From the NCBI GenBank assembly GCA_012845835.1, contig JABAKD010000014.1, positions 5,739,396 through 5,803,395 of the forward strand: 64,000 bases of DNA, read 5' to 3'. This document shows positions 35,201 to 48,200 of this stretch, piece by piece. The notes below the pieces were generated by a model that saw only the letters and a list, made by a program, of their open reading frames with translations, did no database searches and was not told where the DNA came from. The translations under genes were made by a program, and so were the position numbers. Each line of letters starts with the position of its first letter. The stretch's first letter is position 1. This DNA is from Undaria pinnatifida (taxonomy: Eukaryota > Sar > Phaeophyceae > Laminariales > Alariaceae).

Positions 35201-36157
35201 CCGCGTTGAGCGACTCTCCTTAACGCCTGTACAACTGGAAACCTTTTTGGGGGACAATTTTACTTGAAGTTAGTATAGGGAGGGGTTTGGGGGCGCTAAT
35301 ATAGGGGTTAAAATACTCGTTTGTACTTCGAAAACAAGCTTTTGTCACCCACCAATCAAGCAGTAGCCGGCGCTGTAATCGTCCTCTTTTGTCGTCGGTC
35401 AATACGGTAGAGGGCAAAAATAATGTGGGTTGACGGCACTGTTGCCCCTTGACGGACAGCCGTCCAGAACTCCACACGATATAACTAGTATGATAAGCCC
35501 CTTGACGGACAGCCGTCAAGGAACTCCACACACTAAAACTAGTATGATAATCCCCTTGACGGACGGCCGTCAAGAACTCCCACACTAAAATATTTGTGCT
35601 TGACGGGTCAAAACTACTGGACCGTCAACCGACATCTTTGGTAGAGGGGTCCCTCTATAGTTCCGTTGTGTGCTAGCCAAAAATACCAGCATTATGTCGG
35701 AAACCGGCACTGCTCCGCATACTGGCACTCCGGCGTCGGTGCCAAGCTATTTCACAGGCACTGTAACGGCCATCGGCACTAATCTTCAGCCGGCATTATA
35801 GAGGGGTCACTGCTCTAGGTACGATACCCGTCAGTAACATGCTGTGATGCGAGGGTTATGGAAGCTCTTGGGTTGTGGTAGCTCTTGTGAGCCGGTGGCT
35901 TCACCGGCCACCAGACCGTCGGAGGTCTCCACACCTCTGCTTGTGCTGCTCTGAAATGATGTAAGCAAGGATGTCAGGACACCGGCCTTTTTGGGCGCGC
36001 CAAGGCCTCTTTGTCCTTGTTGGTCTTGCGTTAAGTTATAGTAATTTTAGTGTCTCGGGGGTGGGTCGGCCAAGAGGTCCGACCGCGACGTCCTGCCGTC
36101 TTCGCTGCCCTGCCGTGCTCGCGTCGTACTGGTTGATAGGAACACCAGAATACCAGC

Positions 36158-36221
<64 letters not shown>

Positions 36222-39200
36222 GCTGTTGTTGTTCTCACATTAACTCGCATGATCAAGCCCGTGGTCACCAGTAACTGTGTTCAATCAAGTACGTGCATTA
36301 TAGTAAGTATAAGTTCAGTGTGCAAAGACTTTTTTTATTGAAACTTAGAAATACGCTACAGCCGTAAGGCCGAGAATTTTGTCGAACCTCATCCTTGCAC
36401 GCCCTTGTACGATACTCCGATCGCGCGTGTTATGGAGTGTGCCTGTCCGAACCAGCCTACAGTCGGGGAATCACCTTTGGGGCTTGTTTTCGCAGTGGCT
36501 CGAGGTCACTCGCGCGAGTTTTCCCCGTGTTCCTTCGCAGTCTTGAGACTTTCGTGCCGTTTTTTAATGTAGCGACGTGCATCCGCAATGGAATGATTAG
36601 CTACGCTGCTCCCACGAAAATCGCTTAAGCTGGTTTTGTCAGTGAGACACAAAAGTCACCCGTGCGACTGGCTCGAGTCCAGCGGTGACAAAAGGGGTAT
36701 GTCAAAACCGTCGTAACATCCCCACTACTGTCGTAACATCCCCCCTACCGTCGTAACATCCCCCCTACCGTCGTAACATCCCCCCTACCGTACCGTTGTT
36801 CGCCCCCAAGATGGATATAGCTCGGCGACTTCCCTTAGGACTAGCTAGTATAAGTCCGTTTGGACATTTTTATTGTGCACAAATTGGCTTGCGGAAAGCG
36901 CGAGAGCGTGAGTTAGCAACACTCGATGAAAAGTCGACGAGCAGTGGGATTGCTGGACCCTTTGCGCGATAAAAATTGAAGGCAAGAACCGGGGGAAAGG
37001 GAAGACACTTGTGACCACGGCTTGTCCGGGGGCTGGAAAGTATAAATGTGTAAAAAAGAGAAAAAGTACCAGGGTCAACAGGGTGATGCAAACACGTTAT
37101 GCAGTTTATCTTGGGCGTGCTGGGTCTCGTTGGGTAGAATGAACGGGGTTTCTGGGTAAGGTTTGATGTGAAGACAAGGCGCACATGCTACTGCCGCTGT
37201 ATCGTGGCTTTTTTTGGGCCGTTCTTAATTTACAAACTGTGTTAACGCCTTTACATCTGGAAACTCATTTTTTTACAAATCTACTTGAAATTAGTGCAGG
37301 GAGGGATTTTGGGGCTCTAAAGGGTTTCACCCCGAATACTCTGCGCGTTAATGCCTTCACTACTGGAAGGCCTGTTGGGAACAAATTTACTTAAAGTTAG
37401 TACAGGGAGGGATTTGGCTCTAAAGGGGTTAAGCCAGAAAATGAAGAAAATCAGCAGGACTTGGTAGTTGACCCTTTAACTATCAGGACTACAAGCGGTT
37501 TCCGAGTCGGATCCCCCCCCCCCCCCGACGCGCCGGTACGGACGCAGACATCAGCTAGTTGTTGTTTTGATGATGACCGAAGACAACACCCGTTTGTCGT
37601 CCAGTTTTTCGTCTGCCTCTGCTCCTCCCCCACGCGTAAAAGAAGGCAGGCACGTGCATTTAACTACCGACCCACGCACCAACACACCCACCCACGCAAC
37701 GCCCCACCGACGGGTTCACCCACCAAGCCACGCACCCACACACTCACCAACTGATTCATATGTGCTCTTATCTATCGACCTACGCACCGACAAACCCACC
37801 CACCCACCCGCCCACCCGACAAGTACTGTTAACAGTACCATGACAGGTACAGCAGCCATCCGTCAGCGCAGTAGAACACAGAACAAACCTATGTTGTGAT
37901 ATCGTTGATCCCGCTTTAGAGAGTCAAGTCAGCAACAGTCGGTACCAGACAGCGCCAAGAGCGCTCATCTAGCACGGCGACATGGGCCTGAAACAGGACG
38001 ACCCCTAGGTCAAGTACTCATGCAATTGTGTTCTGCACCCCTCACCCCTGCTTCCGCTTGGCTCCTTGATGTTTCCCTGGGTACGTGGTAGAATAGCCTT
38101 CCAACCATGACCATGGGTATATGGTAAAATTTAGTGCACCCTGTACATTTACTACCCTGGGTACCCGGAAGTTAATACCAAGACCTATCACTATCGGTTC
38201 GGGTACGGGTAGCAAGTGTTACCCGCCGGGTACCTGGACTCCGATACCCAGAAACCGGACATGGGCGGGCACTCGGGTATTCGGATACCCAGGTACCCGG
38301 TTCTTAGCGTGCCCTCGAGTCGATATCTCCGCACATAACCCCGAAAACCGAAAACCCATTCAAAGTTATGTGCTAATGCAATTAAAACTCTCAGGTCGCA
38401 CACAAGTATGTCGTTTGTTGATAAGGGGGAAGGGAGTATAACCGGGTGCCAGGTACCCGGCATAAACAAGTATCCGGGTACCCGGTTACCCGGTTATTTT
38501 CATCCGGGGTCAGGAATGCTCCGCATTGTTTCGGTGCTTGTTATTTTAGTTGTCGTGTGAAATCGTTGTACGCACACTCCTTGCCTTTTGCCGCTCTTAT
38601 ACCTGTGAACAGGGCTGAGTGTTGTCGGGTACCCGGATGGATTACCAGCACAGCTCGGGTTCGTCTTTTCCAGGAAAAAGGCACTCGGCCACGGGTACGG
38701 GTAGTACCTCTGGAAAAAGTCCGCGGGTACCCGATATGGTACGATTCTAGTATCTACTCTCGGTGAACCCAAACATGTACCCGGATATGATCAATATAAC
38801 CAGGTTTGGTACGCGGGTAACCCAGAGTATATACCCCAATGAACACGCATTTCTTGTATACCGCGGCGGCAGCACAGCACGCTTCTGTTTCGTGTGATGA
38901 TAGGCAGGTATGCTCTTGGCGAGGAAATATGCTAGGAGATCGCGGTTTGATCATTGACCGACTGCCCCCTACTCTAACAAGCAGTATGTTTATGCCAAAA
39001 TAAGTCTTGCGCCCGAAAAGACTGCTTCTAGCGTCTTGGCTAGCGAGCGTCTTGGACCAAAGGGGGGATCTTGAAGCGACGTGAAGGTCTCTGGGTCAGG
39101 CGAGCATCTTTAAGCAAGCGTATTGAAGCAAAGGTTATTGCCTTGAATTGAAGCGAACCTTCTTGAAGCGAAGCGAGCGGCATCTCAAAGACAAGTGAAT

Positions 39201-42200
39201 CGAGCGTCGTGAAGCGAGTCTAGTGTCTCGACGTCAAGTGACCGTCTTAAAGCGAATCGGGCATCTTGAAGCGAACCGGGCATCTTGAAGCGAGTATCTT
39301 GAAGCGCAGCGAGCATCTTGAAGGTAAGGGAGCGTCGTGAGAGCGAATTTAGGCGAGCGTCTTGAAGCGAAGCTGGGGTCTTATCCGAATCAAGCGTTTT
39401 CAAGGGAAGCGAGGTTCTTATAGCGAGGTTGTTGAAGTGAGGCGAAGTGAGTTTCTTAAAGCGAATTGAGGGTTTTGAAGCGAAACGAGCGCCTGAACCG
39501 TATCGAGTGTTTAACCGAAGCGAGGTTCTCGATCTCGAAGCGAAGAGAGGTTCTTAAAGCGAAGCGGGAGCGTCTTGAAACGAAGCTAGGTTCATTGAGC
39601 AAAGCGAGCGTCTTGAAGCGAAGCGAGCATCTTGCAGCGAAGGAAGCGTCCTGAAGCGAAATGAAGTGAGCGTCTTGAAGCGAAGCGAGCGTCTTATCCG
39701 AATCAAGCGTTTTCAAGCGAAGCGAGGTTCTTGAAGCAAAGCGAGGTTCTTGAAGCGAAGCGAAGCGAAGCGAAGCGAGGATATTATAGTGAGGTGGCGT
39801 GAGTTTCTTAAAGTGAGTCTAGGGTCTTTGAAGCGGCCCGAGATTCTTGAAACGAAGCGAGAGTCTTGATGCGACGCAAAGGAAGCGTCTTCAAGCGAAG
39901 GGGGCGGGCACGTTGAAACTAAGCGATATTTTAAGCAAATTTCTTGATTCGACGCGAGCGTCTTTTAGCGAGCGTCTTGAAGCACAGCAATCTTCTTGAA
40001 GCACCGCAATCGTCTTGAAACGAAGCGGGCGTTTAGAATCGAAGTGAGCGTCTTGAAGCCTAGCAAACGTCTCGAAGCGAGGTTCTGGGCGAGCGTCTTG
40101 AAGGTTCTGGGCGAGCGTCTTGAAGCGAAGGGGGCGTCTTGAAGCGAAGTAAGGTTTTAAGCGAGAGTCTTACAGGGAGGCGAAGGAAAAGCCTTCGCGT
40201 AACGCGAGCTTCTACGCGAGCTTCTTGAAACGAGGCAAGGCGTAGCGAGCATCTTGAAGCGAAGCGTCTTTAGGTGAAGCGAAGGGAGCGCCTTGACGCG
40301 AAAGGAGGTTTTAAGCGAGCGTCCTGAAGCAAGGCTCTGAGCGAACGTCTTGAAGCAAAGCGGGCGTCTTTACACGAAGCGAAGGGAGCACCTTGAAGCT
40401 AAGCTTGCAAAGCGATTTTCTTTAAGCGAAGCGAAGGGAACATCTTGAAACGAAGCGAGGTTCTAGACGAACGTCGTGGTGTGAAGTAGAGCGAAGAAAT
40501 CGTCTTGAAACGAAGCTACCGTCTTAAAACAAAGCGAGCGTCTTGAGGTTAACTTGTTGAAGCCAAGCAAGGTTCTTGAAGCGACGCAAGGTTCTAGGCG
40601 AGAGTTTTGAATCGAAACGAACCTTCTCCCAATGTTGAGTCGTGGGTCTTGAGAATTTCGAACGCGTTTGTGTTTGTTTTTTTTACGTCAGCGTGCGGTT
40701 ATTTTTACCTAGGTATGACACCAGGTACCTGGTATACCAGGTACTTTGGTTTGCAGGAATTAGAGTTTAGAGAGCTGAGTATTCGCGCGCCTATCCTGCC
40801 GCAAGGTTTCCTGCAGCGGCAACACTGCTCTGTACCCGGGTACGCAGACCAAATTATATCAGGTATACTTTGATCTACACGCATGCTAGCACTATCATGG
40901 CACGTATGCAGCAGACTACATATAAGTCACGTACACGCATATGATAAATACGAGTGTCATGTGTACCAGCACTCATGTTTATTGCGTCACACGTCTGATC
41001 ATGCATCACCCGTACATGTTACCCGGTATGCGATATATTATAAAAATTATATATACAATGCCCGGATAATACGCAGACCAAATTACACCAGGTATACTTT
41101 GATCTACAAGCATGCTAACACTTATATGGCACGTATACAGCAGGCTGCATGCAGGTCGTCCCGGTGGCGTATCAGGTTATCTTCGAGCCTGGTAAAGGTC
41201 AGTTTCGAGAGTTCGAATCCCCCCGAGTGCATACTCGTATAAATTCGTGGCGACTTTTTCTTGTGCACAAATTGACTTGCGGAAAGCGCGAGAGTGAGTG
41301 AGTTAGCAACAACACTCGATGATTGCTGAACCCTATGCGCGATGAAAATTGAAGGCAAGCACCGGGGGGAAGGGACGACACTTGTGACCACGGCTTGTCC
41401 AGAAGCTGGAAAGTAGACGTGTGAAAATATATACCAGGGATATATATAATATGTCACGTGCACGCATGTAGTAAGTACGAGTGTTATGTATACGAGCACT
41501 CATGTTTATTGCGTCACACCTCTGGTGATGCATCACCCGTACATGTTACCTGGTATGCCATATATACCGTCGTTCTGTTCCGGTACGAAGGCGCAAAATT
41601 ATTTGTTCGTTTTTGCTTGGATGCATGTGTGCATATCACCAGAACGTCAGGGTCCTTTCCTTTTCCTTGCTTCCTTGCTTCGTTCGTCCAGTACTCCTTT
41701 GCTGTCCGCATTTCATTAACACCTGTAGATGTGAAAATATACCAGGTCCAGAGTCTATTGAAGTATAAGTATGTACTTGTGGTGTTTTATGCTTTTAGAC
41801 GTATAATATGTATAGTAGGAATTGTTCTGTTGTTTCTAGGCGAATAACAAAGTCCATCCCAACATCTCAGCAGGACGATGTTATTCTGTACCACACACCT
41901 CACGTCCGTATAGCATATATTATGAACATAAACACAACACACACAGCATGCAAAGGTAAGTTTTTTCGACGAAATCTTAGTATTCGAAATCTCACAGCTG
42001 TAGTGCCTTTTATTTTTTTGAACATGAACCTTTGCACACCACAGATCACAGGTGTGTACGCCGTCGTGTGCACGATAAATCTATACGTTGACAGGCGACA
42101 CGGTTAACCCCGAGATGAAGCAAAAAAGTCGAAAAATGCGCGCAGCCAGCAGCTCCGGATCTTCGCTTCGTGCAGGTCCCTTCCTCCCACTTTCCATCTC

Positions 42201-45200
42201 GCACCCCCTCCCGCCAAGTCTTCGGGCCTTTTTATTTCTTCTCCGTCCCTTCCTTGCTTTTTGCAGGGCTTTTGACGGATCGGTTCGCCTCTCGCGGGTC
42301 GGGTCGAGTCATGGTGACCCGACCCGACCTGATCCGACCCATGATATAAAAAAAACTCCCGACGCGTCCAGAACCGCCGCCGTGAAATCTCTTGACCCGG
42401 CTCGACTCGATCCGCGAGAGTGTTAAGAACCTGCTGACCCAGCCCGTGGGTCGGATCATGACCCGTTGAAAGCCCTGTTTTTTGGTGGAATTTCGCACGT
42501 GTTGGATCACTTTTTCGCGGGTCGGGTCGGGTCACCTTCGACGGGTCGGATCACTTCTCGCGGGCTGGGTCGGGTCACCTTTCACGGGTCGGATCAATTC
42601 TCGCGGGTCGGGTCGAGTCACCTTCCACGGGTCGGGTCACTCCTCGCGGACTGGTTTGGGTCACCGTTCACGGGTCGGATCATTTCTCGCGAGTCGGGTC
42701 GGGTCACCCGTGATTTTTGATTACCTCCTGACCCGACCCGTTAGACTTGAACGAGTCCTAATCGGACCCGAGCTCACCCATGACATTTCGGTCACCCCCT
42801 GACCCAGCCCGACTCGATCCGCGAGTTTTTGAAGACCCCCCGATCCGACCCGTGGACCGGATCATATCCCGTGAAAAACATTTTGTGTACGTTTTTTCTT
42901 TTACTACGGTGTTGGCAATGAAGTGGGATATTCGGGAAAGCCTCCAGCCGCGCCCCCCCGAAATTACCTCCCATCACCCCCCCCCCCCCACCCCACGCTC
43001 CCCCCAACCACCACACTTTGTGTTGTTGTTTTGTTGTTGGGTTTTAAGGATCATTCCTGTAAGGCAACAAGGGGGCATTTTTTTTTTTGTCTCACGGGGT
43101 GGGAAGGGGGAGGGGGGGGGGTGTACTCATTTGTTGGTTGCCTTGGTCATTTGGCCATTGACCACGCATCCCTTTCGAGACGGAGCACCGTTCCCACTCC
43201 TAAGAAAGACACCTCCATCATGTGGGCGCTCAGTACCTACGTGTCGTCCACATATTGCGTTTTCTTCTACTTCTTATCTTATCTCCTTTATCTTTTTGGC
43301 CGTCTGTGGCCACCCTCTATCTCCTAGGATAGCCACCGTTTTCTTACTCTGCAGGCGGAATGGGGGAGGGCTCAAGGATGGGGTATTCGCTTCTGTAGGG
43401 CGGCGAATTGGCTGGGCTTGGGGTCCCGGTACCAGGTAGCTGTTAGTTGGGCGACAAAATTACCCAATCAAACGACTGTGGTAGAGCAGGACATTAACCA
43501 ACTTTTGTGAGAAGACATTAAGATACTGGTAATTATAACTAGCCAACTAAAACAGCAAGTCGGCGACTTTTGTTAGTAGTCGGCGAACCGCAGCTCTGGT
43601 ATTTGCTGACGATACTGTCCCGCCTCTCGCCGCTCGTCCTGTCTCCGTTTTTTCCCCCCTTCGCGTGTTGGCTTCCTCGAGCAGCGGTGGAACCGGTTAC
43701 AGACTTGAGCCATGTGCGACTAATTTGCATGGGGTTCGGGATTCTGCCGGATGCAAAGAGCCTTGCAGGTAAGGTCAAGGTTTCATCCGATGCACGTGGT
43801 TTACATGCCACAGCAGCCTCCCCCCCCCGCTCTCCTTCCCTCCCTCCCTCCCTCCCTCCCTCCCTCCCTCCCTCCCCCCCCCCGCCGCCCTCCCTCCCTC
43901 CCTCCCTCCCTCCCTCCCTCCCTCTCTTCCTCTCTCCCTCCACCCTTCCCTCTTTTCTTCTTTGCCCCTCCCCCTCTCCCTCTCTCTTTCTCTCGCTCTC
44001 TCTATATAAAATATCTCTGTATATTATAGATCTTTATACTTCCTTGTTATGATATGTGCGAGTTGTGGTTCTCTCCGTTTTCGGGCGTTGTTGATATTGT
44101 CAACCGCCTACTGATAGTAGGCATGACCATGTATCGGTGCTATTCTTGTCCTTACTAGTGTCGTGTGCTCCTGGCATTGTTGTACAATACTTCGGTACCA
44201 GGGATTTATTTCGTATACCATCCCCCATCCAGTAGGCAGTAGCCTTTACTGCTCTCAAAGTCATTGGTTTTGTCCTCACTTTTTTGGTCGGGTCAAGTCC
44301 GAAAGGTAGAGGGTGGTGGGTTACCTGATTATCCTATTGAAAAACGTTAACCAGTGGTGGGTTGCGAGTTGCGTGACTATCCTTCCACCGAGATCCATTG
44401 TTCGCAGGATGAGCTTACACACAAGAAAGGCAAACATGGCCACCTTTTGGACAGGTTTTTCTAGGCCACGACAGTGTTCGGTTAAAGCTCTGTATCATAC
44501 CTGGTAAGGCCAGCTAACACAAGAAAACTCGAGCCAAACGCTGTTAAACAAGGGCGGATGCTTTTTTGCCAAAGGCGCATGTTTTTTTGCCAAAGCCGGA
44601 TGCTTTTTGGCCAAAGACGGATGCTTTTTGGCCAAAGGCGGATGCTTTTTGGCCAAAGGCGGATGCTTTTTCGCCAAAGACGGATGCTTTTTTGCCAAAG
44701 GCGGATGCTTTTTTGCCAAAGGCAGATGCTTTTTTGCCCCTTTTTTTTATAATCCATCCTGCTAACAGTTTTTCTCCGTAACATTAAAAGTAGTCACTAA
44801 TAGTACGTCGCCGACACTTCAGGTGTTCGCTGGCTAGATGTGATGTGCATTGCAGATTCGTGCGGTAGTTGGACGGGGTTCTTCTTCTTTTGTGTTCGAC
44901 TAGGTGTTTTTTTTGGCTAGATATGATAACACCTGATGTGCGTTACAGTATTGTTGCGTGCGGTGCTTTACGAAGTTATTGGCATTTGTGCTCGACTGCC
45001 GCGTGGGTGGCGCGGGTTGTAGTAACGGCTTGACGACCAGCGTCACTTGTTGATGGGTTGTTTGGTCACCCAACGAATAAGTCGCGGTAAACTCCAGCCA
45101 CAGCCCTACCCAAATCGGTTTTAATTTTTGTGCTCAAGGTTTGTCGTTCGTTCACGGATGGAAACGTTTGACCAATAATTTCGCCGTGGAGTATGACCTG

Positions 45201-48200
45201 GTACCAGTATGTCTCTTCCCCTCGATTATCTGCCTCCCCCCCCCCCCCCCCCCCCCCCGGTCCCGATCCTAACAGACCCGCACCTTGCCACTAGGATTCT
45301 GATGAATGTGATTGTACCAAAGTTAGAGTATGCAGTGAGAAGTATGGGAAGGGAACGCGAAGTTCGTGAAACAACTGGAAACAGTGCAGATGGCAGCAGC
45401 TAAAAATATACTATTAATAGGATGCTCAAGTACGGCGAGTAGTGCAGTATTAAGAGCAGAAGTAGGAAGGTACCCGCTTAAAATAATTAGAGACGCGAGG
45501 AAGTTGAAATGGCAATATAAAGGAAATATTATGCCAGAAAAGAGGTTGCCAGCCATAGTTGATAGGGCTGTATGGGAGAAAACAACAAAAGGGCGAGCTG
45601 GAATAAGATGGAATAACGTCGTCGAGAAATATGGAAGGATATAGGGGAGACCAAGAAGAGGTACTGTCTAGAGAGAAGTTTGGCGGGTACAAGACAGAAG
45701 TAAAATACTAGTCTAGAAGGGAAAGGCAAACGCTAAGAAATAGGGTGAAAGAGGAGCAGAAATTAGAGATGTACGGGGGGTTGAGGGAAGATATTGGAAT
45801 GAAAACTTGTCTGCACGGCCCAGTGGACTACGCGAAAAAGCTGAAATTGCGATTTCGTGTAGGAGACCTGGACCTACCAGAAGTAAGAAAGAGATATACC
45901 GGTAGAGGGGAGGTGAAGGACGTTGCTACAAATATGTTACCACAATAGAGAGTAGGACTCACATAGTAGGAGAATGTGAAATGTACAAGGAGGAATGGGA
46001 TGCGTTAGAGATGAGGAAATTAGACGTATGTGACATGAAAGAGTTTGGTAGACTAGAGAGTAGCGAGAACACGATATCTATCCTAGGAGATAGATGTTGG
46101 CCGCAGACGGCGGAACAGGACGGGGATAGGATAAGCAAACAGTTTCTATGGAGCATATGGAAGAAGCGTAATGAGCGCCCACATGTTGGAGGTGTCTCTA
46201 CTAGGAGTAGGAACGGTGCTCCGTCTCGAAAGGGATTCGTGGTCAATGGTCAAATAAATGACTAAGGCAAGCAACAAATGAGTACGCCCCCCCTCCCCCC
46301 CCCCCCCCTGTCCCGATCGCCTCCGCCCTCCTTGAACGCCTGGGTTGGGTGGGTTATAACTTTTTCGGTGCTTGTCTGCCCCCCCCCCCCCCCCCCCGTA
46401 TTACCGCCTCGTGCCTCCTCGAACGCCTGGGTCTGATGGGTCAGCTCTTCCTCGGTTCTGGTGTCCCCCCCCTCATTCTCCCCCCCCCCCCTCCCTCCCG
46501 CCTCATTTCCCCTCGTACTTACGGGTTTGATCAGTTATCTATTCCTCTGTGCTTGCCCCCCCCCCCCCCCCTACTTAGAATGGTTGTCCTCGGTTGACAC
46601 CGACGCTGTAACACGTTATATGTATATTGGGGTTGGCGTTGGTTGGCAACGACGCTGTAAAACATGCCAACCCCTGCGTGAGCTAGACAACCAGGGTGTC
46701 TTTTTTTTTTTCTTGGCGGTCACGATGATGGTTGTTGAGCTAGATAATATTGTGCGGGGTGGAGAACCGTAACTCCGCACAAGGGGAATGATCGCATCAC
46801 GTACTGTGAACATGGTAAGGCACCCACGGCGCAGTTACATAGTAATACCCATTGCTGTTTCTGGAGTGGCCACACCAGAAAACAAAAGATAACTCATTGG
46901 CGCTGTCATCCATAAACAAGAGACACAAGGTGCCGAAGTCCATCTTACGAGCCCTTCTTGGAAGGATGCAGTTCACCCTTCATGCGGCTCGCCGAACACC
47001 TCACGGCGCTTCGCGCTTGGTGCAAGCAGTGTCTGCCTGGTTGGTGAAAAGCCGACGTGCATCGTCCCGGCATAGCAGGGATGCGAGGGTCTATGGTCAT
47101 ACGACAACGGTCATGCACAAACTGAGTACCCCCCCCCCCCCCCTTATCCTCGCCGCATGCTTCCTCGAACGCCTGGGTTTAATGGGTTGTCTGATCCTCG
47201 GTTGTTGCCCCCCCCCCCCCTCCCCCCTCGCCTCCGCCTTCTGTCTTCCCATACGCCTGGGTTTGGTGGTTTCCTCGGTGGTTGTCCACCTGCCTGCTCC
47301 CTCCCACCCCACCCCCTCTTGCACACCGCCTTCTCTCATCCACGACTTGGGTCTTATGGGATGGGCTTTGAAGAGTGCCGAGTGCCACATTTCGACTCGC
47401 ATCCGACTCCGGTCAACGTATCAATACGGCCAAAAGATGTACGGCTACCGCGATCTGGTGAGGAATACCTGCGCTTGTTTCACCCGTTTACTTTGCTGCT
47501 ACTAGTGTTACCTGTTGCTACTGCTGTTGAACTAAAATGATTACTCTACTCTTCTTCTAAGCTTATTTTTTTTCGTTTTGTTTTCTCGAGAACATGGGCT
47601 CTTCTTATGGATGGATGGATGGATGGATGGATGGATGGATGGATGGATGGATGGATGGATGGATGGATGGATGGATGGATGGATGAATGGATGGATGGAT
47701 GAAGTGAATAGATAGGATGGATGCATGAATATATGTAGGGTGATTATATGGATGGATGAATGAATGGATGGACCGATTGTGCTATCTACTGCTAAAGGTG
47801 TCCTACTCTATTCCCGAGTTGATTGTCCGCCCAAAACGCGGGAGAAACTGGAAAGGAGCTGTTTTCTGTGCTAGCAAGCTTGTGCAAAAAAGTGTTGTCG
47901 AACGGCGGGAGAAGGAGGGACGGAGGGACGGAGTGAGGGGGGGGAGGATGGATAGAACGAGGGAGGAAGGGAGGGGGGCAAGGGACAGAGGTGGAGGGGG
48001 GGCGTTCTCATTTGTTGGTGTCTTAGCCGTTTGATCATTGACCCCATACCGCTTTGGAGACAGAGCACCGTTCCTACTCCTGGTAGAGACACCTCCAACA
48101 TTTAGGCGCTCAATACGCTTCTTCCATATATTACATAGAAGGTGTTTGCTTTCCTATCCCCTTCCTGCTTCGCCGTCTGTGGCCACCATCTATCTCGTTG

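Noticed and set aside
42780-43439. 219-codon open frame
   Set aside because: A mosaic of a GGGTC element, a C run and an inverted LINE 3' end; not a gene.
44555-44742. Heptapeptide repeat protein (KHPPLAK)n
   Set aside because: A 21-bp minisatellite with variable T runs that break the frame; no start, stop or splice context.
46852-47505. 217-codon open frame ending near exon 3
   Set aside because: It runs through a LINE end, its poly(C) tail and a minisatellite. Only the segment from 47374 (in another frame) is coding.
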